Counted from the first letter of the stretch, positions 8,750-20,400 are shown. The stretch is 64,000 bases of DNA from Oscillospiraceae bacterium (GCA_015066625.1 SVOC01000013.1:1-64000), one strand, 5' to 3'. The notes: generated by a model from the sequence alone, not told the origin. A program made the numbers and translations.

Positions 8750-11700
8750 ATGTACGAAAAAGTTTCGTCAAATTTTGATTTCGTCACCAGAGAAAAGGCA
8801 GTGCTTGATTTCTGGAAAGAAAATCAGATTTTCGAAAAGAGTATCGAAGAAAGAAAGGGCTGCCCCACCTACACCTTCTATGACGGCCCTCCCACCGCAA
8901 ACGGCAAGCCCCATATCGGCCATGTTCTTACCCGTGTTATCAAAGATATGATTCCCAGATACAGAACAATGAAGGGATATATGGTACCCCGTAAGGCAGG
9001 TTGGGATACCCACGGTCTGCCCGTTGAGCTTGAAATCGAAAAAGAGCTTGGCATCAACGGCAAGGAGCAGATTGAAAATTACGGTCTTGAACCCTTCATC
9101 GGCAGATGTAAGGAAAGTGTATGGAAATACAAGGGTATGTGGGAGGATTTCTCAGGCACAGTAGGTTTCTGGGCTGATATGGATGAACCCTACGTTACCT
9201 ATCACAACAGCTATATCGAATCAATCTGGTGGTCACTCAAAGAAATCTGGAACAAGGGTCTTCTTTACAAGGGCTTCAAGATTGTTCCCTACTGCCCCCG
9301 TTGCGGCACACCTCTGTCATCACACGAGGTTGCTCAGGGTTATAAAGCTGTAAAAGAGCGTTCGGCGGTTGTGCGCTTCAAGGTTATCGGCGAAGATGCT
9401 TACTTCCTTGCATGGACAACAACGCCCTGGACTCTGCCCTCAAACTGTGCACTCTGTGTTAACCCCGAAGAAACCTACTGCAAGGTAAAGGCTGCCGACG
9501 GCTACACATACTACATGGCAAAGGCACTTCTTGATAGTGTTCTCGGTTCACTCGGCGATAAGGAAAACGGCGTTGCATCCTACGAAATCCTTGAAACATA
9601 TGTTGGTACGGACCTTGAAGGCAAATCCTACGAGCCTCTCTTTGAATGTGCAGGCAAGGTTGCCGAAAAGCAGGGTAAGAAGGCTCATTTCGTAACGGTT
9701 GACAATTATGTTACAATGTCAGACGGTACAGGTATCGTTCACATCGCACCCGCATTCGGTGAGGACGACGCAAAGGTAGGCAGAGCATATGACCTTCCCT
9801 TCATTCAGTTCGTTGACGGCAAGGGCAATATGACCGAAGAAACTCCCTATGCAGGTATGTTCGTCAAGGATGCCGACCCCAAAATTCTTGTTGACCTTGA
9901 CAGCGAAGGCAAGCTTTTCTCAGCTCCCAAGTTTGAGCACGATTATCCCTTCTGCTGGAGATGCGATACTCCTCTCATCTACTACGCAAGAGAATCCTGG
10001 TTCATCAAAATGACAGCTGTTAAGGATAATCTTGTTAAGAATAACAACACCGTTAACTGGATTCCCGAAAGCATCGGTAAGGGCAGATTCGGCGACTGGC
10101 TTGAAAATATTCAGGACTGGGGCATCAGCCGTAACCGTTACTGGGGTACTCCCCTCAATATCTGGGAATGCGAATGCGGTCACAGACATTCAATCGGTTC
10201 AATTGAAGAACTCAAATCAATGAGCGGCAACTGCCCCGACGATATTGAGCTTCACAGACCGTTCATTGACGATGTTACAATCAAGTGCGAAAAGTGCGGC
10301 GGCGAAATGAAGAGAGTACCCGAGGTTATTGACTGCTGGTACGATTCAGGCGCAATGCCCTTTGCACAGCACCACTATCCCTTTGAGAACAAAGACCTTT
10401 TCGAGCAGCAGTTCCCCGCAGAGTTCATCTCCGAGGCTGTTGACCAGACAAGAGGCTGGTTCTACTCACTTATGGCAATTTCAACCCTTCTTTTTGACAA
10501 GTCACCTTATAAGAACGTTATCGTTCTCGGTCTTGTTCAGGACGAAAACGGTCAGAAGATGTCAAAATCAAAGGGCAATGCGGTTGACCCCTTCGATGCA
10601 CTTGCAAAGCACGGTGCAGATGCAATCCGCTGGTATTTCTACACCAACTCCGCACCCTGGCTTCCCAACCGTTTCCACGACAACGCAGTTGTTGAAGGCA
10701 AGCGTAAGTTTATGGGTACACTGTGGAATACCTACGCATTCTATGTGCTCTATGCAAATATCGATAAATTCAATCCCACAGAGCATAAGCTTGATTATGA
10801 TAAGCTTTCCATTATGGATAAGTGGCTTCTTTCAAGGCTCAACACCCTTATCGACACCGTTGACGGTTATCTTGATAACTACGCAATTCCCGAAGCTGCA
10901 AAGGCACTTCAGAGCTTTGTTGACGATATGAGTAACTGGTATGTGCGCCGCGGCAGAGAGCGTTTCTGGGCACAGGGTCTTGAACAGGATAAGATTAACG
11001 CTTATATGACCCTTTATACCGCACTTGTTACCGTTGTCAAGCTTGCTGCTCCCATGATTCCCTTCATGGCAGAGGATATTTACCGTAACCTTGTATGCAA
11101 CGTTGATAAGAATGCTCCCATCAGCGTTCATCTTTGCGATTATCCCGTTTCGGATAAGGCGTTTGTTGATGCAGACCTTGAAGCTTCAATGGATGAAATT
11201 CTCAACATCGTTGTTCTGGGCAGAGCCGCAAGAAACACCGCAAACATCAAGAACAGACAGCCTCTGGGCAAGATTTTTGTAAGCGCTCCCAAGGTTCTGG
11301 GTAAGGAATACTGCGAAATCGTTGAGGATGAGCTTAATATCAAGACTCTTGAATTCGTAACCGATTCATCGGGCTACGTTTCATATAACTTCAAGCCTCA
11401 GCTTAAAACTCTCGGTCCCAAGTACGGCAAAATGCTCGGCGCAATCAGAGAGTATCTTGCATCTCTTGACGGTTCAGCCGCAAAGGCAGAGCTTGACGAA
11501 AAGGGTGCACTTACCTTCACCGCAGGGGATACGGAAATTTCACTTGCAGTTGAGGACCTTCTTATCGAAACCGTTCAGAAGGAAGGCTTCCAGGCTGAAA
11601 GCGGCAACGGCGTTACCGTTGTTCTCGATACAAACCTTACCGATGAGCTTATTGAAGAAGGCTTCGTAAGAGAGCTTATTTCAAAGATTCAGACAATGCG

Positions 11701-11905
11701 TAAGGATGCAGGCTTCGAGGTTATGGATACCATTAAGATTTACGTAAGCGGCAACGAAAAGATTGAAGCAATCTTCTCCGCAAACGCTGACGAAATCAAA
11801 CACGATGTACTTGCAACCGATATTATCACAGCCGAAGGCGGTTCATACACCAAGGCATGGGATATCAACGGCGAAAAAGTAACAATGGGCGTTGAAAAGA
11901 ACTGA
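8750..11905 (+). CDS. ileS: Isoleucyl-tRNA synthetase, long (type 2) form
   Basis: 1051 residues, a class I aminoacyl-tRNA synthetase that charges tRNA-Ile. The HIGH signature is in PTANGKPHIGHVLTR (about 50-64) and the KMSKS signature in GQKMSKSKGN. The editing domain and the WDTHGLPVE and DWGISRNRYWGTP motifs are present. Its length and N-terminus (FDFVTREKAVLDFWKE) fit the eukaryote-like IleRS2 class rather than the roughly 920-residue IleRS1 of Bacillus. That class is known for natural mupirocin tolerance, which is not testable here. GGAGG lies 8 bases before the ATG. Expression is probably governed by the upstream T-box. A terminator follows at 11917. Confidence 0.97.
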   Translation: MYEKVSSNFDFVTREKAVLDFWKENQIFEKSIEERKGCPTYTFYDGPPTANGKPHIGHVLTRVIKDMIPRYRTMKGYMVPRKAGWDTHGLPVELEIEKELGINGKEQIENYGLEPFIGRCKESVWKYKGMWEDFSGTVGFWADMDEPYVTYHNSYIESIWWSLKEIWNKGLLYKGFKIVPYCPRCGTPLSSHEVAQGYKAVKERSAVVRFKVIGEDAYFLAWTTTPWTLPSNCALCVNPEETYCKVKAADGYTYYMAKALLDSVLGSLGDKENGVASYEILETYVGTDLEGKSYEPLFECAGKVAEKQGKKAHFVTVDNYVTMSDGTGIVHIAPAFGEDDAKVGRAYDLPFIQFVDGKGNMTEETPYAGMFVKDADPKILVDLDSEGKLFSAPKFEHDYPFCWRCDTPLIYYARESWFIKMTAVKDNLVKNNNTVNWIPESIGKGRFGDWLENIQDWGISRNRYWGTPLNIWECECGHRHSIGSIEELKSMSGNCPDDIELHRPFIDDVTIKCEKCGGEMKRVPEVIDCWYDSGAMPFAQHHYPFENKDLFEQQFPAEFISEAVDQTRGWFYSLMAISTLLFDKSPYKNVIVLGLVQDENGQKMSKSKGNAVDPFDALAKHGADAIRWYFYTNSAPWLPNRFHDNAVVEGKRKFMGTLWNTYAFYVLYANIDKFNPTEHKLDYDKLSIMDKWLLSRLNTLIDTVDGYLDNYAIPEAAKALQSFVDDMSNWYVRRGRERFWAQGLEQDKINAYMTLYTALVTVVKLAAPMIPFMAEDIYRNLVCNVDKNAPISVHLCDYPVSDKAFVDADLEASMDEILNIVVLGRAARNTANIKNRQPLGKIFVSAPKVLGKEYCEIVEDELNIKTLEFVTDSSGYVSYNFKPQLKTLGPKYGKMLGAIREYLASLDGSAAKAELDEKGALTFTAGDTEISLAVEDLLIETVQKEGFQAESGNGVTVVLDTNLTDELIEEGFVRELISKIQTMRKDAGFEVMDTIKIYVSGNEKIEAIFSANADEIKHDVLATDIITAEGGSYTKAWDINGEKVTMGVEKN

Positions 11906-11916
11906 ATAAAATGATT

Positions 11917-11949
11917 GCACCCCGTGACAAGTCGTCACGGGGTGTTTTG
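11917..11949 (+). terminator. Intrinsic terminator of ileS
   Basis: Perfect 12-base stem (GCACCCCGTGAC region, 11918-11928 paired with 11934-11944) followed by TTTT, 12 bases after the ileS stop. Confidence 0.85.
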
Positions 11950-11988
11950 CATTGTGTTATAAAGTCAGAAATTACGGATTGAATTTGC

Positions 11989-12017
11989 TTGCAATAGCAT
12001 CACATTTATGGTATATT
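11989..12017 (+). promoter_or_regulatory. SigA-type promoter of the phosphoesterase gene
   Basis: TTGCAA (11989-11994), 17-base spacer, TATATT (12012-12017), 31 bases ahead of the start at 12048. Confidence 0.6.
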
Positions 12018-12047
12018 ATTTCTATATTTCAAAAATGAGGTGTAAAA

Positions 12048-13757
12048 ATGAAGAAAATACTGAGCGTTTTACTCTCCGCAATTCTTATTGTAACATCCCT
12101 TGCGGTGGGCTTTACCGCCTTTGCCGCTGAGGATGAAATGGGTTTTGCTGTTGCATCCGACCTTCACTACAATGTACCCCGTGAGGAGCTCGAAGCAACA
12201 ATCGAAGGCGAAGAAATCTATTGGTATGCAAACCGCAGAGCCGCTATGGAAGATGAAAGCGGACTTATCATTGACGAATTCCTCAAGCAGTGTGCAGAGG
12301 ATGAAAACTGCGAATTCATTCTTATCCCCGGTGACCTTGCGGATAACGGAAAAATGATTCATCAGGAGCACATCGATGTTGCCGCAAAGCTTGCAAAGTT
12401 TGAGGCGGAATCGGGCAAGCCCGTTTATGTTATCCCCGGCAACCACGATTACGGCGTTGACTGCGAAACAAATCTTGATGATTTCATCAGAGTTTACGGG
12501 AATTTCGGTTACAGCGAAGCTCTTGAAACTCTTGAAGGCACCGCATCATACACAGTAAATCTCGGCGAAAAATACAGACTTATCGCACTTGACAGCAATG
12601 ACCCCACAAAGTCAACGGAGGACGGTATGTCCCTTAAAAAAATTCAGTGGGTGCATGAGCAGGCGGACAAGGCAAAGGCAGACGGCAGATACCCCATTCT
12701 TATGATGCACCATAACCTGCTTGACCACCTTCCCGTTCAGAGAATTCTCAGCAGAAACTTCATTGTAAGATTCCATTACACAACCGCAACCCTCTTTGCG
12801 GATTGGGGCATAAAGCTTGTTTTCACAGGTCACGAGCATTGCAGTGACGCCGCATCATACACAACACCTTCGGGCAATGTTATCTACGATTTTGCAACAA
12901 CAGCCCTTACAATGTACCCCCTGCAGTACAGATTCTTCACCCTTACCGACGATGAAGTCAAGTATGAAGCAAGAACAATTGATTCAATCGATACCGATGC
13001 TCTCACCGCCACAACCTCAGGCTTCACTCAGGAGCATATTGACCTTATGAATGCAGGTCTTAACGATTATGCAAAGGGCTTCCTTAAAGCAGGTATTCAG
13101 TACCGTCTGGGCAAGGGCTTCAGAATGGAAGAAATGGGCATTGCAGAGGATGCATTCTATTATGACCTTGTTGCAACCGCAGTCGGCGGACTTGTTAAAA
13201 TCCTTGAAGATCCCCTCTACGGCGAAGGCGGTATTCAGGAGCTTGCAGCGGAATACAACCTCGAAATCCCCGACAGTGAATACGAAAACGGCTGGGATAT
13301 CGTAACGGAGCTTGTTTCCTGGCATTATGCAGGCAGTGAGCCCTATAACATCTACAGCAGAGATATCACAATCTTCCTGCGCCTGGTGTCACTTCTTCTT
13401 AAAGACGACCTTGCAACCATTGCAGACGATGTGCTTCTCAAAGCCGCAAACGAGCTCTTCTCCGTATTCGGAACGGATTCGGTTATCACCGATATCACCA
13501 AGATTGCAACAAAGATTCTGGGCCCCGTAAGTGCGGTTGAATATTTCCTCATTGCCCTTGTTTCACCTCTTGTATGTGCTTTCATTGCAGACGATGACGG
13601 CGTTGAGGATAACAACGGCACACTTCCCGGCTACGGCACCGTGAATGCGCAGAGCAGAATTTCCAATGTAATCAACAACCTTGTTACAACGGTTAAGAAT
13701 ATTTTTGAATCAATTTCAATAATGTTCGGAATTCTTATGAAAATCTTCACAGCATAA
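12048..13757 (+). CDS. Secreted metallophosphoesterase
   Basis: 569 residues. The signal peptide (residues 1-26, ending FTAFA-AE) directs export. A calcineurin-like phosphoesterase domain follows with all metal-binding motifs in order: ASDLHYN, GDLADNG, GNHDYG, MMHHNLL and TGHEHC, spanning roughly residues 35-265. The C-terminal 300 residues are helical, with a hydrophobic stretch near residue 495 (YFLIALVSPLVCAFI) that may anchor it to the membrane. The substrate (phosphodiester or phosphomonoester) cannot be told. It is a single-gene unit with its own promoter and terminator. Confidence 0.85.
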   Translation: MKKILSVLLSAILIVTSLAVGFTAFAAEDEMGFAVASDLHYNVPREELEATIEGEEIYWYANRRAAMEDESGLIIDEFLKQCAEDENCEFILIPGDLADNGKMIHQEHIDVAAKLAKFEAESGKPVYVIPGNHDYGVDCETNLDDFIRVYGNFGYSEALETLEGTASYTVNLGEKYRLIALDSNDPTKSTEDGMSLKKIQWVHEQADKAKADGRYPILMMHHNLLDHLPVQRILSRNFIVRFHYTTATLFADWGIKLVFTGHEHCSDAASYTTPSGNVIYDFATTALTMYPLQYRFFTLTDDEVKYEARTIDSIDTDALTATTSGFTQEHIDLMNAGLNDYAKGFLKAGIQYRLGKGFRMEEMGIAEDAFYYDLVATAVGGLVKILEDPLYGEGGIQELAAEYNLEIPDSEYENGWDIVTELVSWHYAGSEPYNIYSRDITIFLRLVSLLLKDDLATIADDVLLKAANELFSVFGTDSVITDITKIATKILGPVSAVEYFLIALVSPLVCAFIADDDGVEDNNGTLPGYGTVNAQSRISNVINNLVTTVKNIFESISIMFGILMKIFTA

Positions 13758-13762
13758 ACAAT

Positions 13763-13797
13763 AAAGGCTTGTACGAAACCCGTACAAGCCTTTTTTT
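13763..13797 (+). terminator. Intrinsic terminator after the phosphoesterase
   Basis: AAAGGCTTGTACG pairs with CGTACAAGCCTTT, followed by a T-run. A near-identical terminator stem occurs at 59471 after the PqqD-like gene. Confidence 0.85.
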
Positions 13798-13834
13798 AAA
13801 TCAACTTTGAATTTAAAAAACACGCAAGTGCTTT

Positions 13835-15358
13835 TTACTTAAGGTCGCCGCCTACGGAGCCGTCCCAGGTGTCAACGGACTGAGCCTTCATTTCTTCCTC
13901 GTCAAACCAACGGGTTGTAACAGCCTTTGTTTCTGTGTAGAAACGGAAGCCGTCCTTGCCTAGGCAGTGAAGGTCGCCGAAGAATGACTGCTTGTGGCCT
14001 GTGAAAGGGAAGACGCCTACGGGTACGGGGATACCTACGTTAATGCCTACCATACCGCCGTCTGTTCTCTTTGCGAATTCTCTTGCGTAGTAACCGCTCT
14101 GAGTGAAGATAACCGAGCCGTTTGCAAATGGATTTGCGTTCATAACTGCAAGACCCTCTTCAAAATCCTTTACTCTCTTTATGCAGAGAACGGGTCCGAA
14201 GATTTCTCTCTGACCTACGGTCATATCCTCTGTAACATGGTCGAAGATTGTGGGGCCTACATAGAAGCCGTTTTCATAGCCGGGCACAACGGGATTTCTG
14301 CCGTCAAGCACAAGCTCTGCGCCTTCTTCGATGCCTTTTTCAATCCACTTGAGAATTGACTGTCTGTGAGCCTCGGTAACAACGGGGCCCAGGGTTGATT
14401 CCTTGTCGTATGCAGGACCCAGTTTGAGCTCTTTTGCAAATTTAACAAGATAGCCTACAAGCTCATCCGCAATGCTCTCCTGAGCAACGATAACGGGCAG
14501 TGCCATGCAGCGCTCGCCTGCACAGCCGAAGGATGAGTTGATGATACCTCTTGCGCTTCTTTCAAGTGCGGCATCCTCGAGAACAAGACCGTGGTTCTTT
14601 GCTTCACAGAGTGCCTGAACTCTCTTGCCGTTTGCGGCTGCTCTTGAATAAATGTGAAGACCTACACTTGTTGAACCGACAAAGGTGATGCCCTTGATGT
14701 CGGGGTGGTCCATAAAGATTTCAGCCTCGTTTCTTGAGCATGTAACGATGTTGATAACGCCGTCGGGCAGACCGGCTTCCTGCCACAGCTCTGCAAGACG
14801 CATGCAGGTCATGGGAGTCATTGAAGCGGCTTTGAGAACGATTGTGTTACCGCATACAATGCAGAGGGGGGACATCCAGCCCATGGGAATCATACCGGGG
14901 AAGTTGAAGGGTACGATACCTGCGAAAACGCCGACGGGCTCTCTGTAAAGAGTGGTGTCGTAGCCCGATGAAGTATCTCTCATGCTCTCGCCCATAAGAA
15001 GTGAGGGAGCCGAGCAGGCAAGCTCAACGGGTTCTTTAACCTTAAGGATATCGCCCTTTGCTTCGCTCCATACCTTGCCGTGCTCTCTTGCACAGATTTC
15101 GGTAAGCTCGTCCATATGTTTTTCAAGAAGTTCACGGAACTTAAAAACGACCTGAACTCTCTTCATAACGGGAGTTTCAGACCAGCTTTTGAATGCCTCT
15201 TTTGCGCAGGCAATCGCCTCGTTAACCTCGTCCTTTGTGCAGCAGGGGGTCTGCGCAATAACCTCGCCTGTGCTGGGGTTATAAACATCCATATATTTTT
15301 CGCAGGATGAATCAAGCCACTTGCCGCCTGCGAAATACTTGAGCTTTTTAACTGCCAT
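13835..15358 (-). CDS. mmsA: CoA-acylating methylmalonate-semialdehyde dehydrogenase family
   Basis: 507 residues. The family oxidises methylmalonate semialdehyde or malonate semialdehyde to propionyl- or acetyl-CoA with NAD and CoA. The aldehyde dehydrogenase fold is clear: VPFNFPGMIPMGW, GSTSVG for cofactor binding, and the catalytic cysteine in GCAGERCMALPV, the arrangement typical of MmsA/IolA. I prefer the ATG at 15358 over 15376 because GGAG lies about 9 bases upstream and the protein then begins MAVKKLKYFAGG. No valine- or inositol-catabolism genes flank it, so the physiological substrate is uncertain. It converges on the phosphoesterase gene. Confidence 0.9.
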   Translation of the reverse strand: MAVKKLKYFAGGKWLDSSCEKYMDVYNPSTGEVIAQTPCCTKDEVNEAIACAKEAFKSWSETPVMKRVQVVFKFRELLEKHMDELTEICAREHGKVWSEAKGDILKVKEPVELACSAPSLLMGESMRDTSSGYDTTLYREPVGVFAGIVPFNFPGMIPMGWMSPLCIVCGNTIVLKAASMTPMTCMRLAELWQEAGLPDGVINIVTCSRNEAEIFMDHPDIKGITFVGSTSVGLHIYSRAAANGKRVQALCEAKNHGLVLEDAALERSARGIINSSFGCAGERCMALPVIVAQESIADELVGYLVKFAKELKLGPAYDKESTLGPVVTEAHRQSILKWIEKGIEEGAELVLDGRNPVVPGYENGFYVGPTIFDHVTEDMTVGQREIFGPVLCIKRVKDFEEGLAVMNANPFANGSVIFTQSGYYAREFAKRTDGGMVGINVGIPVPVGVFPFTGHKQSFFGDLHCLGKDGFRFYTETKAVTTRWFDEEEMKAQSVDTWDGSVGGDLK

Positions 15359-15585
15359 TCGGAACACTCCATTCAAAATTATTTATCAAGTTATTCTATA
15401 ACTTTCAGAAAAATATGTCAATAGACATTTGAGGTGAGCAGCTTAAAAATGCCGTTTTTGACCCGTGAGTGGGAACAATGTATAAAAATACCGGAATAAT
15501 TGCATAAAAATTGTTTACTTTTTATCATAATAGTGCTAACATTAAAACGATGGTATCCTATTACAGCGGAAAGAGGTTGTGTTCT

Positions 15586-17421
15586 ATGAAAAAAATGCTT
15601 ATGACGGTTATTTCACTGGTGCTTGTTATGTGCCTTCTGATGCCCTCGGTTTATGCGGCATCCGACGTTCAGACAAGCTATGATTCCGTTATGGATTATG
15701 TTGCCGAAGCAGAGGCAAATGACGATGCCGATTCAAAAATCAAGTTCAGCAAAATAATCAACGGTCTGAGCAATTTTGTGATAAATGATTTTCTCGGCAC
15801 CGTGCTCAAACTGATTCTTCCCGATTCTGCGGCGGTTGCGGATTATGAAAAATTCGATATTGACAAATACGAAAATTTCTATGAGGGCACCGAAACCTTC
15901 ATTGACGAGCCTCAGGGCGAAAAGGTATGGAGTCTGGGCTACGGCAAGGCTTCCGTGCTTCCCGATGATTTCGGCGAAAAGCAGTATGCAAAGGGTGCCT
16001 ACATTCCCTATATTTTCGGCAATGATATGTATACTGATGAAGACGGCAACAAGGAAGACCTTATGGTAAGAGCGGTTGTTATGAATGACGGCTCGGGCAG
16101 AGGAAATGTTCTTTTCATTGCACTTGATGCAATGGGCTTTGCCAATGCGGATGTAAGGCAGGTGCGCGCGGGTCTTAAAGAGCTTGCGGAGAAATACAAC
16201 ATTGTGAGTATCAATGTTTCCTGCACTCATATTCACACGGGTATCGATTCACAGGGCGTGTGGACCGACCCCATCGGCTGCATCATCAACAATTCATTCA
16301 GCAAGATTACACGCCACGTGAAATACGGCGTTGAGCGTTCATTCATTGAGGCTGTTGTTGAAGGCTCAAAGCAGGCTGTTCAGGATGCACTTGACGATAT
16401 GACTCAGGGCAAGCTTTACTATTCAAGCATCAACGGTGAGGATTATGTATACGACAGAACCGCACCCATCTCCCTTAACCCCAATATCTACAAGCTTGAA
16501 TTCAAGCCCTTTGCGGCGGATAAAACCCCCACAATCATTGCAACCTTCGGCTGCCATCCCGAATCCGCAAGCTACGACTGGGCAAACGCAGACCCCGAAA
16601 AGACTCTTTCCTTCGATAAAAAATTTACACCCGACTTCATCTGGAGCGCGGAAATGATTATGAATGATGCGGGTTATAACTTTATTTTCATTCAGGGTAA
16701 TGTTTCAACCGTAACATCCGAAAGACATCTTACGGGTGACGGCGTTGACGAATTCCCCGGCAACGCTCATTACACATCAATCCGCTACGGCTACGAAATC
16801 GCATATATTCTTCTCGGTATGAATATGACCGAGACCGAAAGAATGAAACTTAACGAGGATACGGGTGACAGACTTGACATTGCAAAATACAACGGTCAGG
16901 AAAGATATTCCGTATGGTATGAGGGCCTTGAAACTGTTGAGGCAAAGGAAGTAAAGCCTGTTCTCAACATAAAGCATAAGCAGTTTACCGTTCAGATTGA
17001 TAATAACATCATCGTTCTTCTGGGCAAAACCTCCGTTGCGGATAACTTTGTGCTCAAAGATAATTTCGGCAGATACTACACCGTATCCGAAGTGGGCTAC
17101 CTTGAAATCGGCGACGAAATGAAGGTATATATGAGCCCCGGCGAAACCTTCGGTGAGATTGTTTACGGCGGCAAGGGTGCAGAGGGCTTTGAGCTTGCAC
17201 CCGTGAGAGAATACACAGGCGAAGAAATTATCGTTATGGACCTTATGAACGATGCGGCAGGCTATGTTGCAAACCCGGCCAACTACTGCCTTGCAGGTAT
17301 TCAGTATAATGAAAACAGCGGTGAATATGACAGCGATACCTGGTGCCTTATCTCATACGGCAAGGGTGCCGCACCCAAATTCATCGGCAGCTTCTACGAA
17401 ATTTACGACAGTGTAAGATAA
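15586..17421 (+). CDS. Secreted neutral/alkaline ceramidase-fold protein, paralog 1
   Basis: 611 residues with a signal peptide (1-25, ending SVYA-AS). The domain resembles the N-terminal region of neutral/alkaline ceramidases (PF04734): NDGSGRGNVLFIALDAMG, the His pair in CTHIHTGIDSQG, and FGCHPESASYD followed by FIQGNVST. In true ceramidases these positions carry the zinc ligands and the catalytic serine region. The start at 15586 has an AGAGG site; a longer frame to 15511 lacks one and would bury the signal peptide. It heads a five-gene operon with GH38 mannosidase, a second paralog, a GPH transporter and an acetyltransferase. Action on host sphingolipids is possible but unproven; the family may have other amidase substrates. 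Confidence 0.75.
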   Translation: MKKMLMTVISLVLVMCLLMPSVYAASDVQTSYDSVMDYVAEAEANDDADSKIKFSKIINGLSNFVINDFLGTVLKLILPDSAAVADYEKFDIDKYENFYEGTETFIDEPQGEKVWSLGYGKASVLPDDFGEKQYAKGAYIPYIFGNDMYTDEDGNKEDLMVRAVVMNDGSGRGNVLFIALDAMGFANADVRQVRAGLKELAEKYNIVSINVSCTHIHTGIDSQGVWTDPIGCIINNSFSKITRHVKYGVERSFIEAVVEGSKQAVQDALDDMTQGKLYYSSINGEDYVYDRTAPISLNPNIYKLEFKPFAADKTPTIIATFGCHPESASYDWANADPEKTLSFDKKFTPDFIWSAEMIMNDAGYNFIFIQGNVSTVTSERHLTGDGVDEFPGNAHYTSIRYGYEIAYILLGMNMTETERMKLNEDTGDRLDIAKYNGQERYSVWYEGLETVEAKEVKPVLNIKHKQFTVQIDNNIIVLLGKTSVADNFVLKDNFGRYYTVSEVGYLEIGDEMKVYMSPGETFGEIVYGGKGAEGFELAPVREYTGEEIIVMDLMNDAAGYVANPANYCLAGIQYNENSGEYDSDTWCLISYGKGAAPKFIGSFYEIYDSVR

Positions 17422-17422
17422 T

Positions 17423-20400
17423 ATGAAACAGAAATCAAAAATTTATACAGCATCCAACGCTCATCTGGATACCTCCTGGCTGTGGACTCTGGAGCAGAGC
17501 ATTGAAGATTTTATTCCCGATACCCTCAAAAGGAATTTTGAATTCATTGAAAAATATCCCGAATACAAATTCAACTTTGAGGGCAGCTACCGATATGAGC
17601 TGATAAAGGAATATTACCCGGAAGAATTTGAAAAGCTGAAAAAATATGTTGCCGAGGGCAGATGGAATCCCTGCGGTGCCTGCTACGAAAACGGCGATGT
17701 GAATATTCCCTCACCCGAGGCGCTGACACGCAACATTCTTTACGGCAACGGCTTTTTTCGTGAAGAATTCAGTACGGAATCCAATGATATCTTCCTGCCC
17801 GACTGCTTCGGTTTCGGCAAGGCACTGCCCCAGGTTGCGGCACATTCGGGGGTAACGGGCTTTTCAACGGGCAAGCTTTTCTGGGGCAGCAGTGTTGATG
17901 TGCCCTTTGATATCGGCAGATGGATGGGTGCCGACGGCAGCGGTGTATGGGCGGCGCTTATGCCCTTTTCATACACCACAATATTCAGAAAGCTTCCCAA
18001 GGCACACAGAGTGCTTGAAAAGCTTGAAAAATCAAAAGAAAAAAATCTCCCCCCAATCACTTTTGTCTACCACGGCAACGGTGACCGAGGGGGAGCGCCT
18101 CATAAATCATCGGTGAAGAATATTGTGACGGCGCAGAGGAACAACAAAAATTCCGGAACGGAAGTTTATTCCGCCACAACCAAGGAATTTTTTGATACTC
18201 TTGAAGCAATGCCAGATGATGAAAAAGCAAAAATGCCCGTTTACGACGGCGAACTTCTGCTGACAGCCCACGGCACGGGCAGCTACACCGCAAGAACCGT
18301 CACCAAACGGTGGAACAGAAGATGCGAACTTCTTTGGGATGCAGCGGAAAGATTCTCCGCCGCCGCATACATAAACGGCTTTGCGCCTTATCCGCAGTAC
18401 GGTCTTGACAGTGGCATAAAAAAGGTTATTGCCCACCATTTTCACGATGATATCACGGGCACATCCTTTGAAGAGTGTTATAAAAGAAGCCACAACGATT
18501 ATGTTCAGGCAATGAATACCTTCTCGGCGGAATATACCGCCGCCTGCAAGGCGATTGCAGAAAATCTTGACACCGCATTTGTGACGGGAATTCCCGTTGC
18601 CGTGTCAAACCCCGTGCAGGGCGTATCTTCAAGAAAAGGTGCGGTAAGTGTTGCGGTAAAAAGCGATAAAGAATATTTTTCGGTATTTGATAAAGACGGC
18701 AACGAGGTTCCATCACAGACAAGAAGTTTACCCGACGGCAGAAAGGAAATCACCTTTATTGCGGATGTTCCCTCCTGCGGAATTGCGGTTTTCGATTTGC
18801 GTGAGGGCAAGGAATGTGAAATCAAATCAGACCTTACCGTTACCGAAAAATCGCTTGAAAACAAATACCTTGCGGTTAAAATCGATGAAAACGGGGATAT
18901 CTGCTCCGTGTTTGATAAAACTCTGGGCAGAGAGCTTATCAAAAGCCCCGTAAGGCTTGGTATTTATAACAATATCCACAGCCTTGAATGGCCTGCCTGG
19001 GAAGTAAAATACAAGGATTTGTGCGGAACGCCTTATATGTATGCAGGCAGTCCCGAAATCAGAATAAGGGATAAAGGTCCCGCACTCTGTTCTCTTGAAA
19101 TTACAAAAACCGCAGGCAAATCAAGGTTCACTCAAATAATATCCCTTGACAGTGAAAGCGGTTATGTTTCCGTTTATAACGAAACGGATTGGCGTGAGGA
19201 AGCCTCACTGCTGAAAGCAGAGTTTTCTTTCACCGCAGAAAACGAATATGCCAATTACGATACGGGCATCGGATATGTTCAGAGAGGCACAAACACCGAA
19301 AAGCTTTGCGAGGTGCCTGCACAGAAATGGGCGGATATTACCGATAAGGGCGGTGAATACGGTGTTTCGGTATTCAGCGATTCACGGCAGGGATGGGATA
19401 AACCCCACCTTTCAACCCTGCGCCTGACACTTATCCACACACCCATGAATAACTACCGCCACGAGTGCTCACAGCATGTAATGGATATGGGTCTTAACCG
19501 TTATTCCTTTGCGATAAAGGGTCACTCGGGAAGCCCCGAAAATATGACCGCCTGTGCGGATGAATTCTGCCAACCCATGCATACCTTCATTACCGAAAAA
19601 AATGCGGGTACTCTCGGCAGAGAATATTCATTTGCAAACCTCAATAACGATAAAGCCAGAATCACGGCACTCAAAAAGGCGCAGAATTCCGATGGAATAA
19701 TCCTCCGTGTTGCGGAGTGTTCGGGTATTGAACAAAAGGGAGTTGAAGCCTCTTTTTCACTTCCCGTGGAAAAAGCCTTTGAAATCCGCGGTGACGAGCA
19801 AGCCCCCCGACCTGTTGAGGTTACAGACGGCAAGCTGGTTTTTGATATGGGTCACAACCAGATCAGAAGCTTTGCCCTTGTATTTTTCAAAAAAGAAACA
19901 GATAAGAAAAGTGTAAGCATTCCGCTGAATTTCAATGCGGTGGGTATCACGTCCGATAAAAACCGCAGGGCTTCAACCCTTAAAGGGGGAGTATCATTGC
20001 CCCGTGAAATCACACCTAAGAAGTTCATTTTCTCTGGAGTTGAATATGAATTTTCCGCAGATGAAAAAAACTGCCTTGTGTGCGACGGGGGAGAAATCAC
20101 CCTTGACGGCGAATACAAAATCCTTCACCTGCTTGTTGCATCTCTCGGCGGAGATAAATCCGTAAATATAGGCGGTGCGGATGTTACGGTGCCCGATTGC
20201 TTTGAAGCACAGGGCCTTTGGGATTTGATGATGCTTGGTGAAACGGGTTACATAAAGCCCCTGCCTCAGGCAATCACATTGAGCCATACCCACAGCCCCG
20301 AGGGCAATCTTACCGCAAAGCAGTTTTACCTTTTCAGCGTGAAAATACCTCTTGATGGCAGAAAATCCGTAACCCTTCCCCGTGATGAGAATATTGTCAT